64,000 nucleotides of DNA from Saltatorellus ferox (GTDB lineage Bacteria; Planctomycetota; UBA1135; GCA-002686595): NCBI GenBank assembly GCA_007751475.1, contig CP036434.1, positions 5,771,524-5,835,523 of the forward strand, in the 5' to 3' direction. Shown one piece after another: positions 1 to 8,663 of this stretch (position 1 is the first letter of the stretch; each line of letters begins with the position of its first letter). The position numbers and the translations under genes were made by a program. A model generated the notes under the pieces. That model worked only from the letters and a program-made list of their open reading frames with translations. It was not told where the DNA came from and did not search any database.

Positions 1-1588
1 TGGAGTCGCGGTGCCAGGCCTGGAAGTTCCAGGTGTCGCCGGCTGCGGTCGTCCGGAATCCCATCGGACCGGGGATCGCCTGAAGGTTGACGCCGAGCGA
101 GATCATGCCGCTGGTGCCCGTGTTCTGGATCTGCCCTGGCCCGACGTAGCGGCCGATCGCGCCGGTCAAGCAGAGGTTGCCCGAGCTGCCCGCGGGGTTC
201 ATGACGAAGCCCTGCACATCCGACACGATGAAGAACCCGAACGAGAGGAGCGGGAGGCCTGTCACCGAGAGCGTCACGTCGTTGGTGGCGACGATGCGCG
301 AGCCTACCGCGGTGATCGAACTCGCCCCGCCTGTTGAGTTGGCGTTCGGCGTGCAGTAGGCCGTACCGATGCCGCCCGGTCCGATCGTTCCGTCCGAGAC
401 GAGCAGGTCGTACTCGTTGCATCCGCTGCCGGAGAACATGTCGACTTCGATGATCAGGTTCTGACTGGCGCCCGTCGTGTTCGTGTAGGAAACCGTTTCG
501 TTGTCCGTGGTGGAGAAGCCGACGGAGAGCGCGCCGGTTCCGGTGCCTTGACCTGCCACGTTCGTGTCACAGGCGACGTTTGGATCCCAGAGGTAGAGGT
601 CCACGTCGGCGAAGAGGTCGATGAAGAAGATGGTCGCTTCGATCGTCTCGCCGTTCGCCACGGTGACGGCGTAGTAGTCGTTGTCCCCGTCCTCCACGCT
701 GAGGCCCGTGTAGGTGCCGTTCGTGACGGCCGCAGCCGTCGTGCAGTCGTCGCTGTCTTCGAACGCGTCCGGGAAGCTGCAGTCCGGGTCGAAGGCGAGC
801 CTGACGTTCATGTCATAGCTCAGGCAGCCGACTCCGGCCGCGGCGGGGTTGACGAAGACCTCGAAGCGGACCTGTTCGGGAGAGCCCGTGACGTTTTGAT
901 AGGTGAAGCCGTCGGCAAACCACGTCGTCACGAGGTTGCAGCTCGAGTCGAACTGATTGAGGTCGAGATCGACGGTCGCCTCGTCGACGAGCGAGACCGA
1001 CAGGTACTGGCTCGGCTGCACCGTGATCGAGTAGAAGTCAGAGTCGGTGGTCGACGCGACGAGACCCGGGTAGTAGCCGGCTGGAACGGCGACCGACGTC
1101 GCGCAGGTATCGTTGTCTTCGAAGGCGTCGTCCGGCCCGGTGCAAGGATTCGCGATCTCGGTGGCGAGGAGCGTGCCCGCACCGGTGGCACCGTTGTAGC
1201 CGCCGACGCGAACGAAGTAAGAAGTGCCGGCCGCGGGGGCCAGGGCGGTGAGCGTGCTCTGGAGGCCGCACGCATCGTCATTGCACGAGAGGGACGTGAG
1301 AGCGCCGCAGGCGCCGCTGAAGATCTCCAGGGAGGTGTCGTAGCTGGAACCGCAGGTCTCGAAGGAGATCAAGCCACCGCCCGCGAGGGTGGAGGTGTAC
1401 TGGAACCAGAGGTCGGGCCCGCCGCTGGCGGCACAGGGCCAGACCTCGGCACTGAGCGTGGCGATCGTGGTGTCGAAGGCGACGGCGGCGCCGGAGGTGA
1501 GCGGGGTGGCGCCGACGCAATCGTCGGTGCCCTGTGCGAGCGCTGGGCTGGCCAACATGGCGGCCAGGAGGAAGGAAGGAGTCTTCAT
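1..1588 (-). CDS. Secreted repeat protein with pre-peptidase-like domains (3' end off window)
   Basis: This is a secreted structural or adhesive protein of unknown role, read leftward and cut by the left edge; by alignment with the paralog at 1884-3164 about 55 bases are missing. It starts with a signal peptide (MKTPSFLLAAM, then ALAQG). Next come three Cys-containing beta repeats that resemble bacterial pre-peptidase C-terminal (PPC) domains, with CVGAT, FEDNDTC and FEDSDDC entry motifs, DLDL/DVDLYLWD cores and NLIIEVDMF ends. A C-terminal module begins at Cys412 and contains GNLC, GRYVG, QIQN and GDTWNFQAWHRDS. The frame is open from base 1 to the start, with no frameshift. It has one more PPC-like repeat than the downstream paralog. 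A second in-frame ATG at 1591 is possible. I infer extracellular or surface location; no enzymatic motif is visible. Confidence 0.8.
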   Translation of the reverse strand, partial: MKTPSFLLAAMLASPALAQGTDDCVGATPLTSGAAVAFDTTIATLSAEVWPCAASGGPDLWFQYTSTLAGGGLISFETCGSSYDTSLEIFSGACGALTSLSCNDDACGLQSTLTALAPAAGTSYFVRVGGYNGATGAGTLLATEIANPCTGPDDAFEDNDTCATSVAVPAGYYPGLVASTTDSDFYSITVQPSQYLSVSLVDEATVDLDLNQFDSSCNLVTTWFADGFTYQNVTGSPEQVRFEVFVNPAAAGVGCLSYDMNVRLAFDPDCSFPDAFEDSDDCTTAAAVTNGTYTGLSVEDGDNDYYAVTVANGETIEATIFFIDLFADVDLYLWDPNVACDTNVAGQGTGTGALSVGFSTTDNETVSYTNTTGASQNLIIEVDMFSGSGCNEYDLLVSDGTIGPGGIGTAYCTPNANSTGGASSITAVGSRIVATNDVTLSVTGLPLLSFGFFIVSDVQGFVMNPAGSSGNLCLTGAIGRYVGPGQIQNTGTSGMISLGVNLQAIPGPMGFRTTAAGDTWNFQAWHRDS

Positions 1589-1772
1589 CATCGAAGGGGG
1601 AGAAGGAGCCGGGAGCAGAACAGGAAGGGCCTGGCCAGCTGCGGAGAAACCGCGGGACCTGGACCCGTCCACTGTAGCTCTGCGAGGGGGAATTCGCGCC
1701 TCGCGGCATCCCTGGTCCTCTCGATCCGTCGGTCCCCCGATGGGATCGGCTCCGACGATCACCGAAACGAAG

Positions 1773-1806
1773 AGCGCCGCCCACCCCCGGAGGGGCGAGC
1801 GGCGCT
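1773..1806 (-). terminator. Probable intrinsic terminator of the 1884-3164 gene
   Basis: An 8-bp perfect stem (AGCGCCGC pairing with GCGGCGCT) encloses a second GC stem, CCCC/GGGG. On the minus strand it follows the stop of the secreted-protein gene by about 80 bases and is followed by a T-rich run, CTTCGTTTC. Confidence 0.5.
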
Positions 1807-1883
1807 TCCTATCCTTGAATGGTGCCCGGAAGGGGTCAGGTCAGGCAAGCCTGGCGCATCCCCCCATCACGCCACCGAATGGA

Positions 1884-3164
1884 TCACTGGAACGTGACCG
1901 AGGTGCCGTTCGAGAAGTTCGACGTGGCGGTCCCCATGTTGGAGTCACGGTGCCAGAGCTGGAAGTTCCAGGTGTCGCCGGGCGAGGTGGTCACGAAGCC
2001 GGTCGGCGTCGGGATCATGGTGAGGTCGATGGCGAGCGAGATCATGTCGGTCGCGCCGCTGTTCTGGATCTGGCCCGGGCCCACGTAGCGGCCGATGGCG
2101 CCGAGGACGCAGAGGTTACCGGAGCTGCCGGCCGGGTTCATGACGAAGCCCTGGGTGTCCGAAACGATGAAGAAGCCGAAGGCGTTCGTCGGAAGGCCCG
2201 TGACCTCGAGGGTCACGTCGTTGTTCGCGACGACGTTCGAACCGGTCGCGATGATGGAGCTGGCGCTGCCCGTGGAGTTCGGGTTGGCCATGCAGTAAGC
2301 CGAGCCGATGCCGCCCATGCCCATGCCGGCGCCAGCGACGTCCATGCTGTAGTCGTTGCAGCCACCCGTCGTGAACATGTCGACTTCGATGATCAGGTTC
2401 TGATCAGCGCCCGACGTGTTCGTGTAGGTAACCGTCTCGTCGTCCGAAGCGGTGAAGCCAACGGCGAGAGCGCCCGTACCCGTGCCGGCGCCGGCGACGT
2501 TCGTGTCGCACGCAACGCTGGGATCCCAGAGGTACAGGTCGACGTCCGCGGTGGCGTCCACGAAGAAGATCGAGACGTCGATCGTCGCGCCGTTGGCGAC
2601 GGTCACGGAGTAGTAGTCGTTATCCGTGTCGTCAACGTTGAGACCCGTGTAGCTGCCGCTGCCGATCGCCGTTGCGCTGGCGCAGTCGAAGTTCGTCTCG
2701 AGCGCGTCGGGCATCGAGCAGGGGGTCACGATCTCGTTCGCGACGATGATGCCAGCGCCGGTAGCACCGTTGTAACCGCCCACACGAATGAAGTAGGTCG
2801 TGCCAGCGCTCACGCCGGAAATCGAGGCACCACTCTGGAGGCCACAGAAGTCATCGTTGCAGACTTCCGAGACCAGTGCGCCACACGTGCCGGAGAAGAT
2901 CTCCAGGGCCGTGTCGTAGCTGGAGCCGCAAAGCTCGACGGTGAGGTCGAGGCCCGACGCGGTCGTGGTGTACTGGAACCAGAGGTCCGGGCCACCGCTG
3001 AGGGCGCAGGGCCAAACCTCGGGGCTCAGCGTGGCGGTCGTGGTGTCGAAAGTGGCGGAAACGCCTGCGGTGAGGACCGTGGCGCCCGTGCAGTCGTCGG
3101 TGCCCTGGGCGAAGGCCGGGGCGGAAAGAACGGCGGCTGCCAGAAGAACGGAAGTCTTGTTCAT
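1884..3164 (-). CDS. Secreted repeat protein with pre-peptidase-like domains
   Basis: A 426-residue secreted protein, paralogous to the gene at the left edge. The start is the ATG at 3164, because the signal peptide MNKTSVLLAAAVLSAPAFAQ begins there; the frame stays open upstream but that stretch is Arg-rich and not protein-like. Residues 20-145 and 150-280 form two PPC-like beta repeats (CTGATVLTAG; DVDLYLWDPSVACDTN; NLIIEVDMF). Residues 291-426 are the C-terminal module shared with the left-edge gene and with the subtilase at 59464-61899: Cys291, an NSTG motif, GFFIVSDTQG, GNLC, GRYVG, IQNSG, GDTWNFQLWHRDS and TSNFS near the end. Substrate, partner and enzymatic role are unknown. A terminator-like hairpin lies downstream. 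Confidence 0.85.
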   Translation of the reverse strand: MNKTSVLLAAAVLSAPAFAQGTDDCTGATVLTAGVSATFDTTTATLSPEVWPCALSGGPDLWFQYTTTASGLDLTVELCGSSYDTALEIFSGTCGALVSEVCNDDFCGLQSGASISGVSAGTTYFIRVGGYNGATGAGIIVANEIVTPCSMPDALETNFDCASATAIGSGSYTGLNVDDTDNDYYSVTVANGATIDVSIFFVDATADVDLYLWDPSVACDTNVAGAGTGTGALAVGFTASDDETVTYTNTSGADQNLIIEVDMFTTGGCNDYSMDVAGAGMGMGGIGSAYCMANPNSTGSASSIIATGSNVVANNDVTLEVTGLPTNAFGFFIVSDTQGFVMNPAGSSGNLCVLGAIGRYVGPGQIQNSGATDMISLAIDLTMIPTPTGFVTTSPGDTWNFQLWHRDSNMGTATSNFSNGTSVTFQ

Positions 3165-3479
3165 CGAGAGTGTCTGTAGGAAGGAGTGGTGACAGGAGAG
3201 AAGGTCCGCGGGCGAATGGCGTGAGCCAGCAGCCCTTGAACGTTCAGATCCTAACCGGCTCCAGCGGTCAGGGACACAATCGAGGAGCAATAGCGAGAGA
3301 CCCCGTTTCCGCCGGGGCGCTCTCATTCTGAGAGCCTGCATCAACCCGGGTCACCACGAGACGCCAAGCGCCCCGGGCTGCCGCCGGAATGGCCCTGATG
3401 GGCCAAAGCCGTGACGGGTGCCGACCCCGGCCCCGGGGTCTCACATCGGAGCCCCGCGCCGGAATTCCCAGAGCCGTCC
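3165..3479. other. Intergenic region, no gene seen
   Basis: This 315-bp gap separates the start of the secreted-protein gene from the end of the radical SAM gene. It should carry the secreted gene's promoter, but I see no clear -35/-10 pair. An 8-bp perfect GC stem with a 2-base loop (3423-3440) could end transcription of the radical SAM gene, although no good T-tract follows. Confidence 0.4.
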
Positions 3480-5123
3480 CTATCCCTTGGTGACGCTGGT
3501 CATCGATTCACTCGCCTTCGACGCCGCGTTGCCCTTGGTCCCTGTCTTGTGGCCCGGGTCGACCCAGCTCCGGACCGAGTCGACGCCCCCGAAGAGTCTG
3601 CGTGAGATCTTGTCGTAGACGCCGAAGGCCCTCGCCTCCATCCGCGCGGCCTGGTAGCTGCCGTCCTCGAGTCGCCTCTGCGCGCGGCGCTCCCACCAGC
3701 CGATCTTCCCGCGGGCGAGCCCGTAGCTGAGCGTGGCGTGGTGCTGGTACATCATCCGCGCGCGGCCCACCGCCTTCGGGATGTTGCCGGGCCACGTCTC
3801 TTCGAGGTGATACTCGCCGATTGACCCCCACTCCGGAATCGTCCGCGGCCCCTGGTAGCCGAGCGCGATCGCCTCGTCCCACATCACGGTGCCGGGAATC
3901 GGACGGAAGGGCCAGACGTTCGGCCGCGCGAGGGGCGCCGCGTTGTGAAGCCTCCGGCACTGATCGATCGTCGCCATCATCGACTCCTCGCTCTCACCGG
4001 GATAGCCGATGATGTAGGTGATGGAGCCCTGAACGCCGCGCCGATCCATCTCGACCGCGGCCGCGATGTTGTCATCGCCTTTGATGGGCTTGCCGATGCG
4101 CTTCATCATCTCGTCCATGCCCGCTTCGGCACCGATCTCCGCGATGAACATGCCGGACTCGGCCATCATGTCGAGCGTGTCGGGCTTGTACTTCAGGATG
4201 GAGTTGGTCTCGATGAACGAGTTCCAGCCGATCTTCAGGTCGCGGTTCAAGAGCCCCTCGGCGAACTCGCGCGTCCGCTTCTGCATCACGCCGAAGTTGG
4301 CGTCGTGGAAGCGAATGGCGTCGAAACCCCAGCGTTCGTGGAGTTCCTCGATGTCGTCGAGCATCCGGTCCGCCGGCATGCACTTCCAGCGGCGCATGCT
4401 GATCTCCGGGCTGCAGCAGAACCCGCACGGCTCAGGGCAGCCGAAGCTGGAGAAGTACGTGATGCCGAAGTAGGGCTTGTTGTGCCCGATCCACGGCGGC
4501 GACGGAAGGCGCAGCACGTCGCTGGCCGACTGCGGCCGCATCTGGTGCTCTCGGTACGGCTCGATGTCGAGGATGTGCCACGGCACGTTCGGCACCTGGT
4601 CCCAGCCCGCGACCGCCCTTCTCGGGTTGCGGATGACCTCTCCGTCGCGCATGAAGGCGATGCCTTCGAGTGCGTCGAGCGGCTCCCCCGCGTCGATCGC
4701 CTTGACGACGTCGCGGAAGGTGAGTTCCCCCTGGCCGATCACGACGCAGTCGTACAGACCTGTCTCCAGCATGAGGTCGGGCTTGACGCTCGCGAACCAT
4801 CCGCCGATCACCGCCGGGATCTTCGGATGCCGCGCCTTCAGGTGCTGCATGGCGAGCCAGCTATCCGTCACCATGTAGCCCAGGATCGCCGTCGTCCCGA
4901 CGAGCATGGCGCCGTCCGCTTCCTGGGCGAAACGCTCGTGCCCTTCGGTGCCACCGTAGAGGCTACCGTCGACGATCTTGACGTCGTAGCCGTCTTCCAG
5001 CGGGAACGCCGCGATCGTCATCAGCTCGAGCGGAATCATGTCCTTGCTCGACTCCACCCCCAGCGAGTCGTCGACCTGCTTGGGCTGATAGAGAACAATT
5101 TTCTTCTTCTGGCGCTGAATCAT
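3480..5123 (-). CDS. B12-binding-type radical SAM protein
   Basis: A 547-residue cytoplasmic protein of the B12-binding/radical SAM class. Residues 8-150 have the Rossmann-like layout of a cobalamin-binding domain (KKIVLYQPK, a DVKIVDG strand, VIGGWFASVKP, VVIGQGE), but the DxHxxG cobalamin ligand motif is not evident. The cluster motif CPEPCGFC (CX3CX2C) lies near residues 229-236, followed by FHDANFG and IGYPGESEESM segments usual in this superfamily. The start ATG at 5123 gives a Lys-rich N terminus directly before the first strand. The substrate cannot be deduced; relatives include hopanoid and lipid methyltransferases and methylthiotransferase-like enzymes. It precedes pdxA by 56 bp on the same strand order. 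Confidence 0.85.
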   Translation of the reverse strand: MIQRQKKKIVLYQPKQVDDSLGVESSKDMIPLELMTIAAFPLEDGYDVKIVDGSLYGGTEGHERFAQEADGAMLVGTTAILGYMVTDSWLAMQHLKARHPKIPAVIGGWFASVKPDLMLETGLYDCVVIGQGELTFRDVVKAIDAGEPLDALEGIAFMRDGEVIRNPRRAVAGWDQVPNVPWHILDIEPYREHQMRPQSASDVLRLPSPPWIGHNKPYFGITYFSSFGCPEPCGFCCSPEISMRRWKCMPADRMLDDIEELHERWGFDAIRFHDANFGVMQKRTREFAEGLLNRDLKIGWNSFIETNSILKYKPDTLDMMAESGMFIAEIGAEAGMDEMMKRIGKPIKGDDNIAAAVEMDRRGVQGSITYIIGYPGESEESMMATIDQCRRLHNAAPLARPNVWPFRPIPGTVMWDEAIALGYQGPRTIPEWGSIGEYHLEETWPGNIPKAVGRARMMYQHHATLSYGLARGKIGWWERRAQRRLEDGSYQAARMEARAFGVYDKISRRLFGGVDSVRSWVDPGHKTGTKGNAASKASESMTSVTKG

Positions 5124-5179
5124 GGGGAGCGACGGGGGGAGAGATTTCGAAACGGCCGGCGGGATACCGTCCTGACAGT

Positions 5180-6196
5180 CTACTCGGCCCGGCGGGCCAC
5201 CGCAGTCAAGGCCGCCTCTAGTGCCGCCACCAGATTGCCGGGATCCGCGAGAGGCAGGCCGTCTTCGCCCTTCCGGCCGACGATATCGAAGGCCGTCCCG
5301 TGCATCGGACTGAAACGCCCATAGGGCAATCCCGCGATGAACGTCACGCCGCGGCCTGCCGCCATGAGCTTCAGGGGGATGAAGGCCTGATCGTGGTAGA
5401 GGGCCAGGATCCCCGTATATTTGCCCGCCACGCCCTCGGCGAAGATGGTATCGGGGGAGACGGGACCTGCGACCCGCAGTCCACGGGCTCGGGCGACGTC
5501 GACCGCCGGGGCCAGGATCTCACCCTCTTCCGACCCGAGCAGCCCCCCCTCCCCCGCGTGGGGATTGAGCCCGGCGAGACCCAACAGGGGATCCGGGTGC
5601 CCGAGATAGCGAAGTGCCTCATCGAGGAACAGAAGCCGGTCGATCACGTGCTCGACGGTGATTCGATCGATCGCCTGGCGCAGGGGCATGTGCCGAGTCG
5701 CCAGCATGACGCGCAGATTCCCTGCCAGGCCGATCATCTCGGAGCGCGTCACGCCGCACCACTGGCTGAGCAGCTCGGTCTGCCCCTCGACCTTCGTGCC
5801 CGCCGCACGCAGCGCAGCCTTGTTCACCGGCCCTGTCACGAGCGCTTCGACCCGGCCTTCGAGCGCCCATTCATGGCCCTGCCGGAGCGCGGCCACGGCC
5901 GCCGCACCACAGCTCGACTGCACCTCGCCCGGCGTCCAGACCCCGGGACCGCCGGTATCCATCCAGCCGACGGGCGCCGCCTGCGTCACCGCCTCCGGAG
6001 ACGACACCAGGGGCACGTCGTCCGGCCGAACGCTGGAGGGCCCCAAAACCACGATGCGCGCACGCCCGCTCAACGCGACCAGAGCGGGCGGAGTGATCTC
6101 TGGCCCGATCCCCGCCGGATCACCGACCGTGAGGGCGAGCAGCGGAAGCGCTTCTCCATCGGCTCGCCGAGGACTCTTTGCGTTCGACGAGTTCAT
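5180..6196 (-). CDS. pdxA: 4-hydroxythreonine-4-phosphate dehydrogenase PdxA
   Basis: This enzyme oxidises 4-phosphohydroxy-L-threonine with NAD in the DXP-dependent pyridoxal phosphate pathway. At 338 residues it matches the usual PdxA size. Family motifs are in order: GDPAGIGPEI (25-34), TGPVNK (121-126), GQTELL (138-143), TRHMPL (167-172), NPHAGEGG (211-218), SPDTIF (247-252), YHDQ (267-270) and HGTAFDI (299-305). The divalent metal ligands expected from the family are His169, His213 and His268. The loop GLPYGRFSPMHGTA differs from the common GLPF-RTSPDHGTA, a minor variation. The start ATG at 6196 lies 46 bp from the divergent glutamate-synthase-like gene, so the two probably share a promoter region. 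Confidence 0.95.
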   Translation of the reverse strand: MNSSNAKSPRRADGEALPLLALTVGDPAGIGPEITPPALVALSGRARIVVLGPSSVRPDDVPLVSSPEAVTQAAPVGWMDTGGPGVWTPGEVQSSCGAAAVAALRQGHEWALEGRVEALVTGPVNKAALRAAGTKVEGQTELLSQWCGVTRSEMIGLAGNLRVMLATRHMPLRQAIDRITVEHVIDRLLFLDEALRYLGHPDPLLGLAGLNPHAGEGGLLGSEEGEILAPAVDVARARGLRVAGPVSPDTIFAEGVAGKYTGILALYHDQAFIPLKLMAAGRGVTFIAGLPYGRFSPMHGTAFDIVGRKGEDGLPLADPGNLVAALEAALTAVARRAE

Positions 6197-6242
6197 GGAT
6201 GAGGGAGCTTAGCCCGCCTCCCGGACCCGTAACATCCCCCCC

Positions 6243-7865
6243 ATGCTCCAAGTTCGACTCCTTCCGTGGGCCGCCGCCATTCTGGGCGCCATCGTCTTCT
6301 CCGGTCTCGCGATCCGCTCGGGCAGCGCCTCGCTGTACGTCCTTGGTGGCCTCTGCACCCTGCTGGCGGTGCTCGGGTTCCACGACTTCGTCCTTCAGAA
6401 GAAGCACACGATCCTGCGCAACTACCCGATCATCGGACACGGCCGCTATCTCATGGAAGCGGTGCGACCGGAGATCCGCCAGTACTTCATCGAGGACGAT
6501 CTCGACGGCCGGCCCTTCAATCGAGAGGAGCGCAGTCTCGTGTACCAGCGGGCGAAGGGCGACAAGGACTACGACCCCTTCGGATCGGAACTCGACGTGC
6601 GCGAGGTCGGCTACGAGTGGATCGGACACTCGATGGCCCCGGCCCACCCCGCAGAGCATCCGCCCCGGGTCACGGTGGGCGCCACGCACTGCAGGAAGCC
6701 CTATGACATCAGCCTCCTGAATATCTCGGCGATGAGCTATGGGAGCCTGGGCCCCAGCGCCGTCCAGGCCATGGGTCGCGGCGCGAAAGAAGCCGGCTTC
6801 GCCCACAACACCGGCGAAGGCGGCGTCAGTCCGTACCACCTCTCCACCGGAGCCGACCTCATCTGGCAAATCGGAACCGGATACTTCGGCTGCCGTGACC
6901 AGGCAGGCAACTTCTGCGAGGAGAGGTTCCAGGAGCGCGCCTCGCACGATCACGTGAAGATGATCGAGGTCAAGCTGAGCCAGGGGGCCAAGCCCGGTCA
7001 CGGCGGTATTCTCCCGGCGCACAAGGTCACGCCCGAGATCGCGGCCACGCGCGGCATCGAAGTGGGCAAGGCGTGCCTCTCGCCCCCGGGCCACACGGCC
7101 TTTTCCTCGCCCGCCGGCCTCGTGGCTTTCGTCGACCGGCTTCGGGAGCTGTCGGGAGGCAAGCCCGTCGGCATCAAGCTCTGCGTGGGCCTACCCCATG
7201 AGTTCATGGGCGTTCTCAAGGCCATGCTCGCTTCGGGCACGGGGCCCGACTTCATCACCGTCGACGGTGGCGAGGGCGGGACCGGAGCGGCGCCTCCCGA
7301 ATTCGGCGACCACGTCGGGATGCCGCTCGAGGAAGGGCTCGCCTTCGTCCGCAACGCTGTTTGGGGAGCGGGGCTCCAGAACCGCGTGAAGATCGCTGCA
7401 TCGGGCAAGATCACGAGCGCCATGGACGTCCTGCGCTGCATCGTCCTGGGAGCGAGCTACACGAACGCGGCTCGGGCTTTCATGATGTCGATCGGCTGCA
7501 TCCAGGCGCAGCTCTGCCACACGAATCACTGCCCTGCGGGAGTGGCGACTCTGGAGCCGATGAGGAACCGTGCGCTCGACCCGAAGCTCAAGGGCGTGCG
7601 CGCCGCTCGATACCACCGCGAGACCCTGCACTCCCTGCTGGAGCTGGTGGCGGCCACGGGGTTCCAAAGCCCCCACGAGATCCCGCTGGACCGAATCCGG
7701 CGCCGCGTCGAGGTGGACGAGATTCGCTCACTGGCGGAACTCTATCCAGCGGAGTCTCCGGGAAGCCTCCTGGAAGGCACAGCTGCAGCCGACCTTCAGG
7801 ACGCCTTCGATCGGTCGAACGCCGACACCTTTGCGGCCACGCCACCTTCGCTGCAGGTGTCCTGA
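6243..7865 (+). CDS. FMN-binding glutamate synthase family protein
   Basis: A 540-residue membrane-associated oxidoreductase of the glutamate synthase central/FMN domain family. Two hydrophobic segments occupy roughly residues 8-45; the FMN barrel follows. Visible landmarks are SAMSYGSLG near 160, NTGEGGVSPYH, GAKPGHGGILP (substrate/FMN loop), GIKLCVG, DGGEGGTGAAP and the 3Fe-4S binding stretch with Cys in IGCIQAQLCHTNHC near 418-430. It lacks the glutaminase domain of GltB, so it cannot be a complete classical glutamate synthase; single-domain relatives are common and their physiological substrate is usually unproven. No gltD-like partner is nearby. Confidence 0.9.
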   Translation: MLQVRLLPWAAAILGAIVFSGLAIRSGSASLYVLGGLCTLLAVLGFHDFVLQKKHTILRNYPIIGHGRYLMEAVRPEIRQYFIEDDLDGRPFNREERSLVYQRAKGDKDYDPFGSELDVREVGYEWIGHSMAPAHPAEHPPRVTVGATHCRKPYDISLLNISAMSYGSLGPSAVQAMGRGAKEAGFAHNTGEGGVSPYHLSTGADLIWQIGTGYFGCRDQAGNFCEERFQERASHDHVKMIEVKLSQGAKPGHGGILPAHKVTPEIAATRGIEVGKACLSPPGHTAFSSPAGLVAFVDRLRELSGGKPVGIKLCVGLPHEFMGVLKAMLASGTGPDFITVDGGEGGTGAAPPEFGDHVGMPLEEGLAFVRNAVWGAGLQNRVKIAASGKITSAMDVLRCIVLGASYTNAARAFMMSIGCIQAQLCHTNHCPAGVATLEPMRNRALDPKLKGVRAARYHRETLHSLLELVAATGFQSPHEIPLDRIRRRVEVDEIRSLAELYPAESPGSLLEGTAAADLQDAFDRSNADTFAATPPSLQVS

Positions 7866-7916
7866 AGAACGCTGCGGCCCATCAGAAGGCATCAGCACCG
7901 GGCGCCGGAGATCCGA

Positions 7917-8663
7917 TCAGACGTCCTGGCGAATGACGACCGTGCCGTCGGCGGCCATGAGTTCGAGCGAGGTCATGGTCCGCACCCCGATCTGATGGAA
8001 CCCTGCGACGAACAGCGTCCGCTGGAGCAGACCTGCATTCGTCAAACGGACGGGGTCCAGACGGATCACGCTGCCGGTCGGCACGCGACGAACGCTCCCG
8101 AACCCGATGGCCTGCCCGACGGTGTAGGAGAGTCCCTGTCCCTCGAACCCTGTAAAGATCTCCACGTCGACGTCGGCGAGCGAGGCAAGGTCCAGCTCGA
8201 GCTGAATATCGCCGTAGTAGCGAATCCAGGACGTTCCGTTCCCGAGATCGATGGACTCGTACGCCCCATCTCCCCCAACAGATACCACCGCGTGGCGCAG
8301 TGCTTCGGAGGATCCGCGAAGAGTGACCGTCTGATCCAAGAAGTCGACGTCCGAGCCGCCAACCGAGGGCAAGGTCCCGACCGTCGGGTCACTGCCTCCG
8401 TCGCCATCCCTGCCACCGGACGGAGGCATATCCGCCGCGGCCGTGCTGGCCAATCCGAGCATCCCGACACCCAAGTAGCCTGCGACGAGCAAGGCCAGAC
8501 CGACCAGAGGAACAACGGTACCAACGCGTGCGCTGGCGAAGCCACTTCTAGATGAGCGGGGCATGATGGAGGGAGAAGCCACTTCAGGCTTCACGATCGC
8601 GTTCGCGGGAGTGCTTACCGGGGAAGATCCCGGCTTGGTGTGTACGGGAGCATCGAGATTCAT
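7917..8663 (-). CDS. Single-pass membrane protein of unknown function
   Basis: A 248-residue protein whose ATG overlaps the stop of the upstream anti-sigma-like gene by four bases (ATGA), which implies translational coupling. About 50 N-terminal residues are polar; one hydrophobic segment (VVPLVGLALLVAGYLGVG) follows, then a Gly/Asp-rich linker and a beta-rich C-terminal domain of about 150 residues that should lie outside the cytoplasm. I recognise no family. Position suggests a role in the sigma factor/anti-sigma module at 8660-11011. Confidence 0.7.
   Translation of the reverse strand: MNLDAPVHTKPGSSPVSTPANAIVKPEVASPSIMPRSSRSGFASARVGTVVPLVGLALLVAGYLGVGMLGLASTAAADMPPSGGRDGDGGSDPTVGTLPSVGGSDVDFLDQTVTLRGSSEALRHAVVSVGGDGAYESIDLGNGTSWIRYYGDIQLELDLASLADVDVEIFTGFEGQGLSYTVGQAIGFGSVRRVPTGSVIRLDPVRLTNAGLLQRTLFVAGFHQIGVRTMTSLELMAADGTVVIRQDV

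Noticed and set aside
548..3179. Long plus-strand open frames opposite the two secreted-protein genes
   Set aside because: They are Arg/Gly/Val-rich shadows of genes with clear signal peptides and repeat structure; long antisense frames are expected at this GC content.
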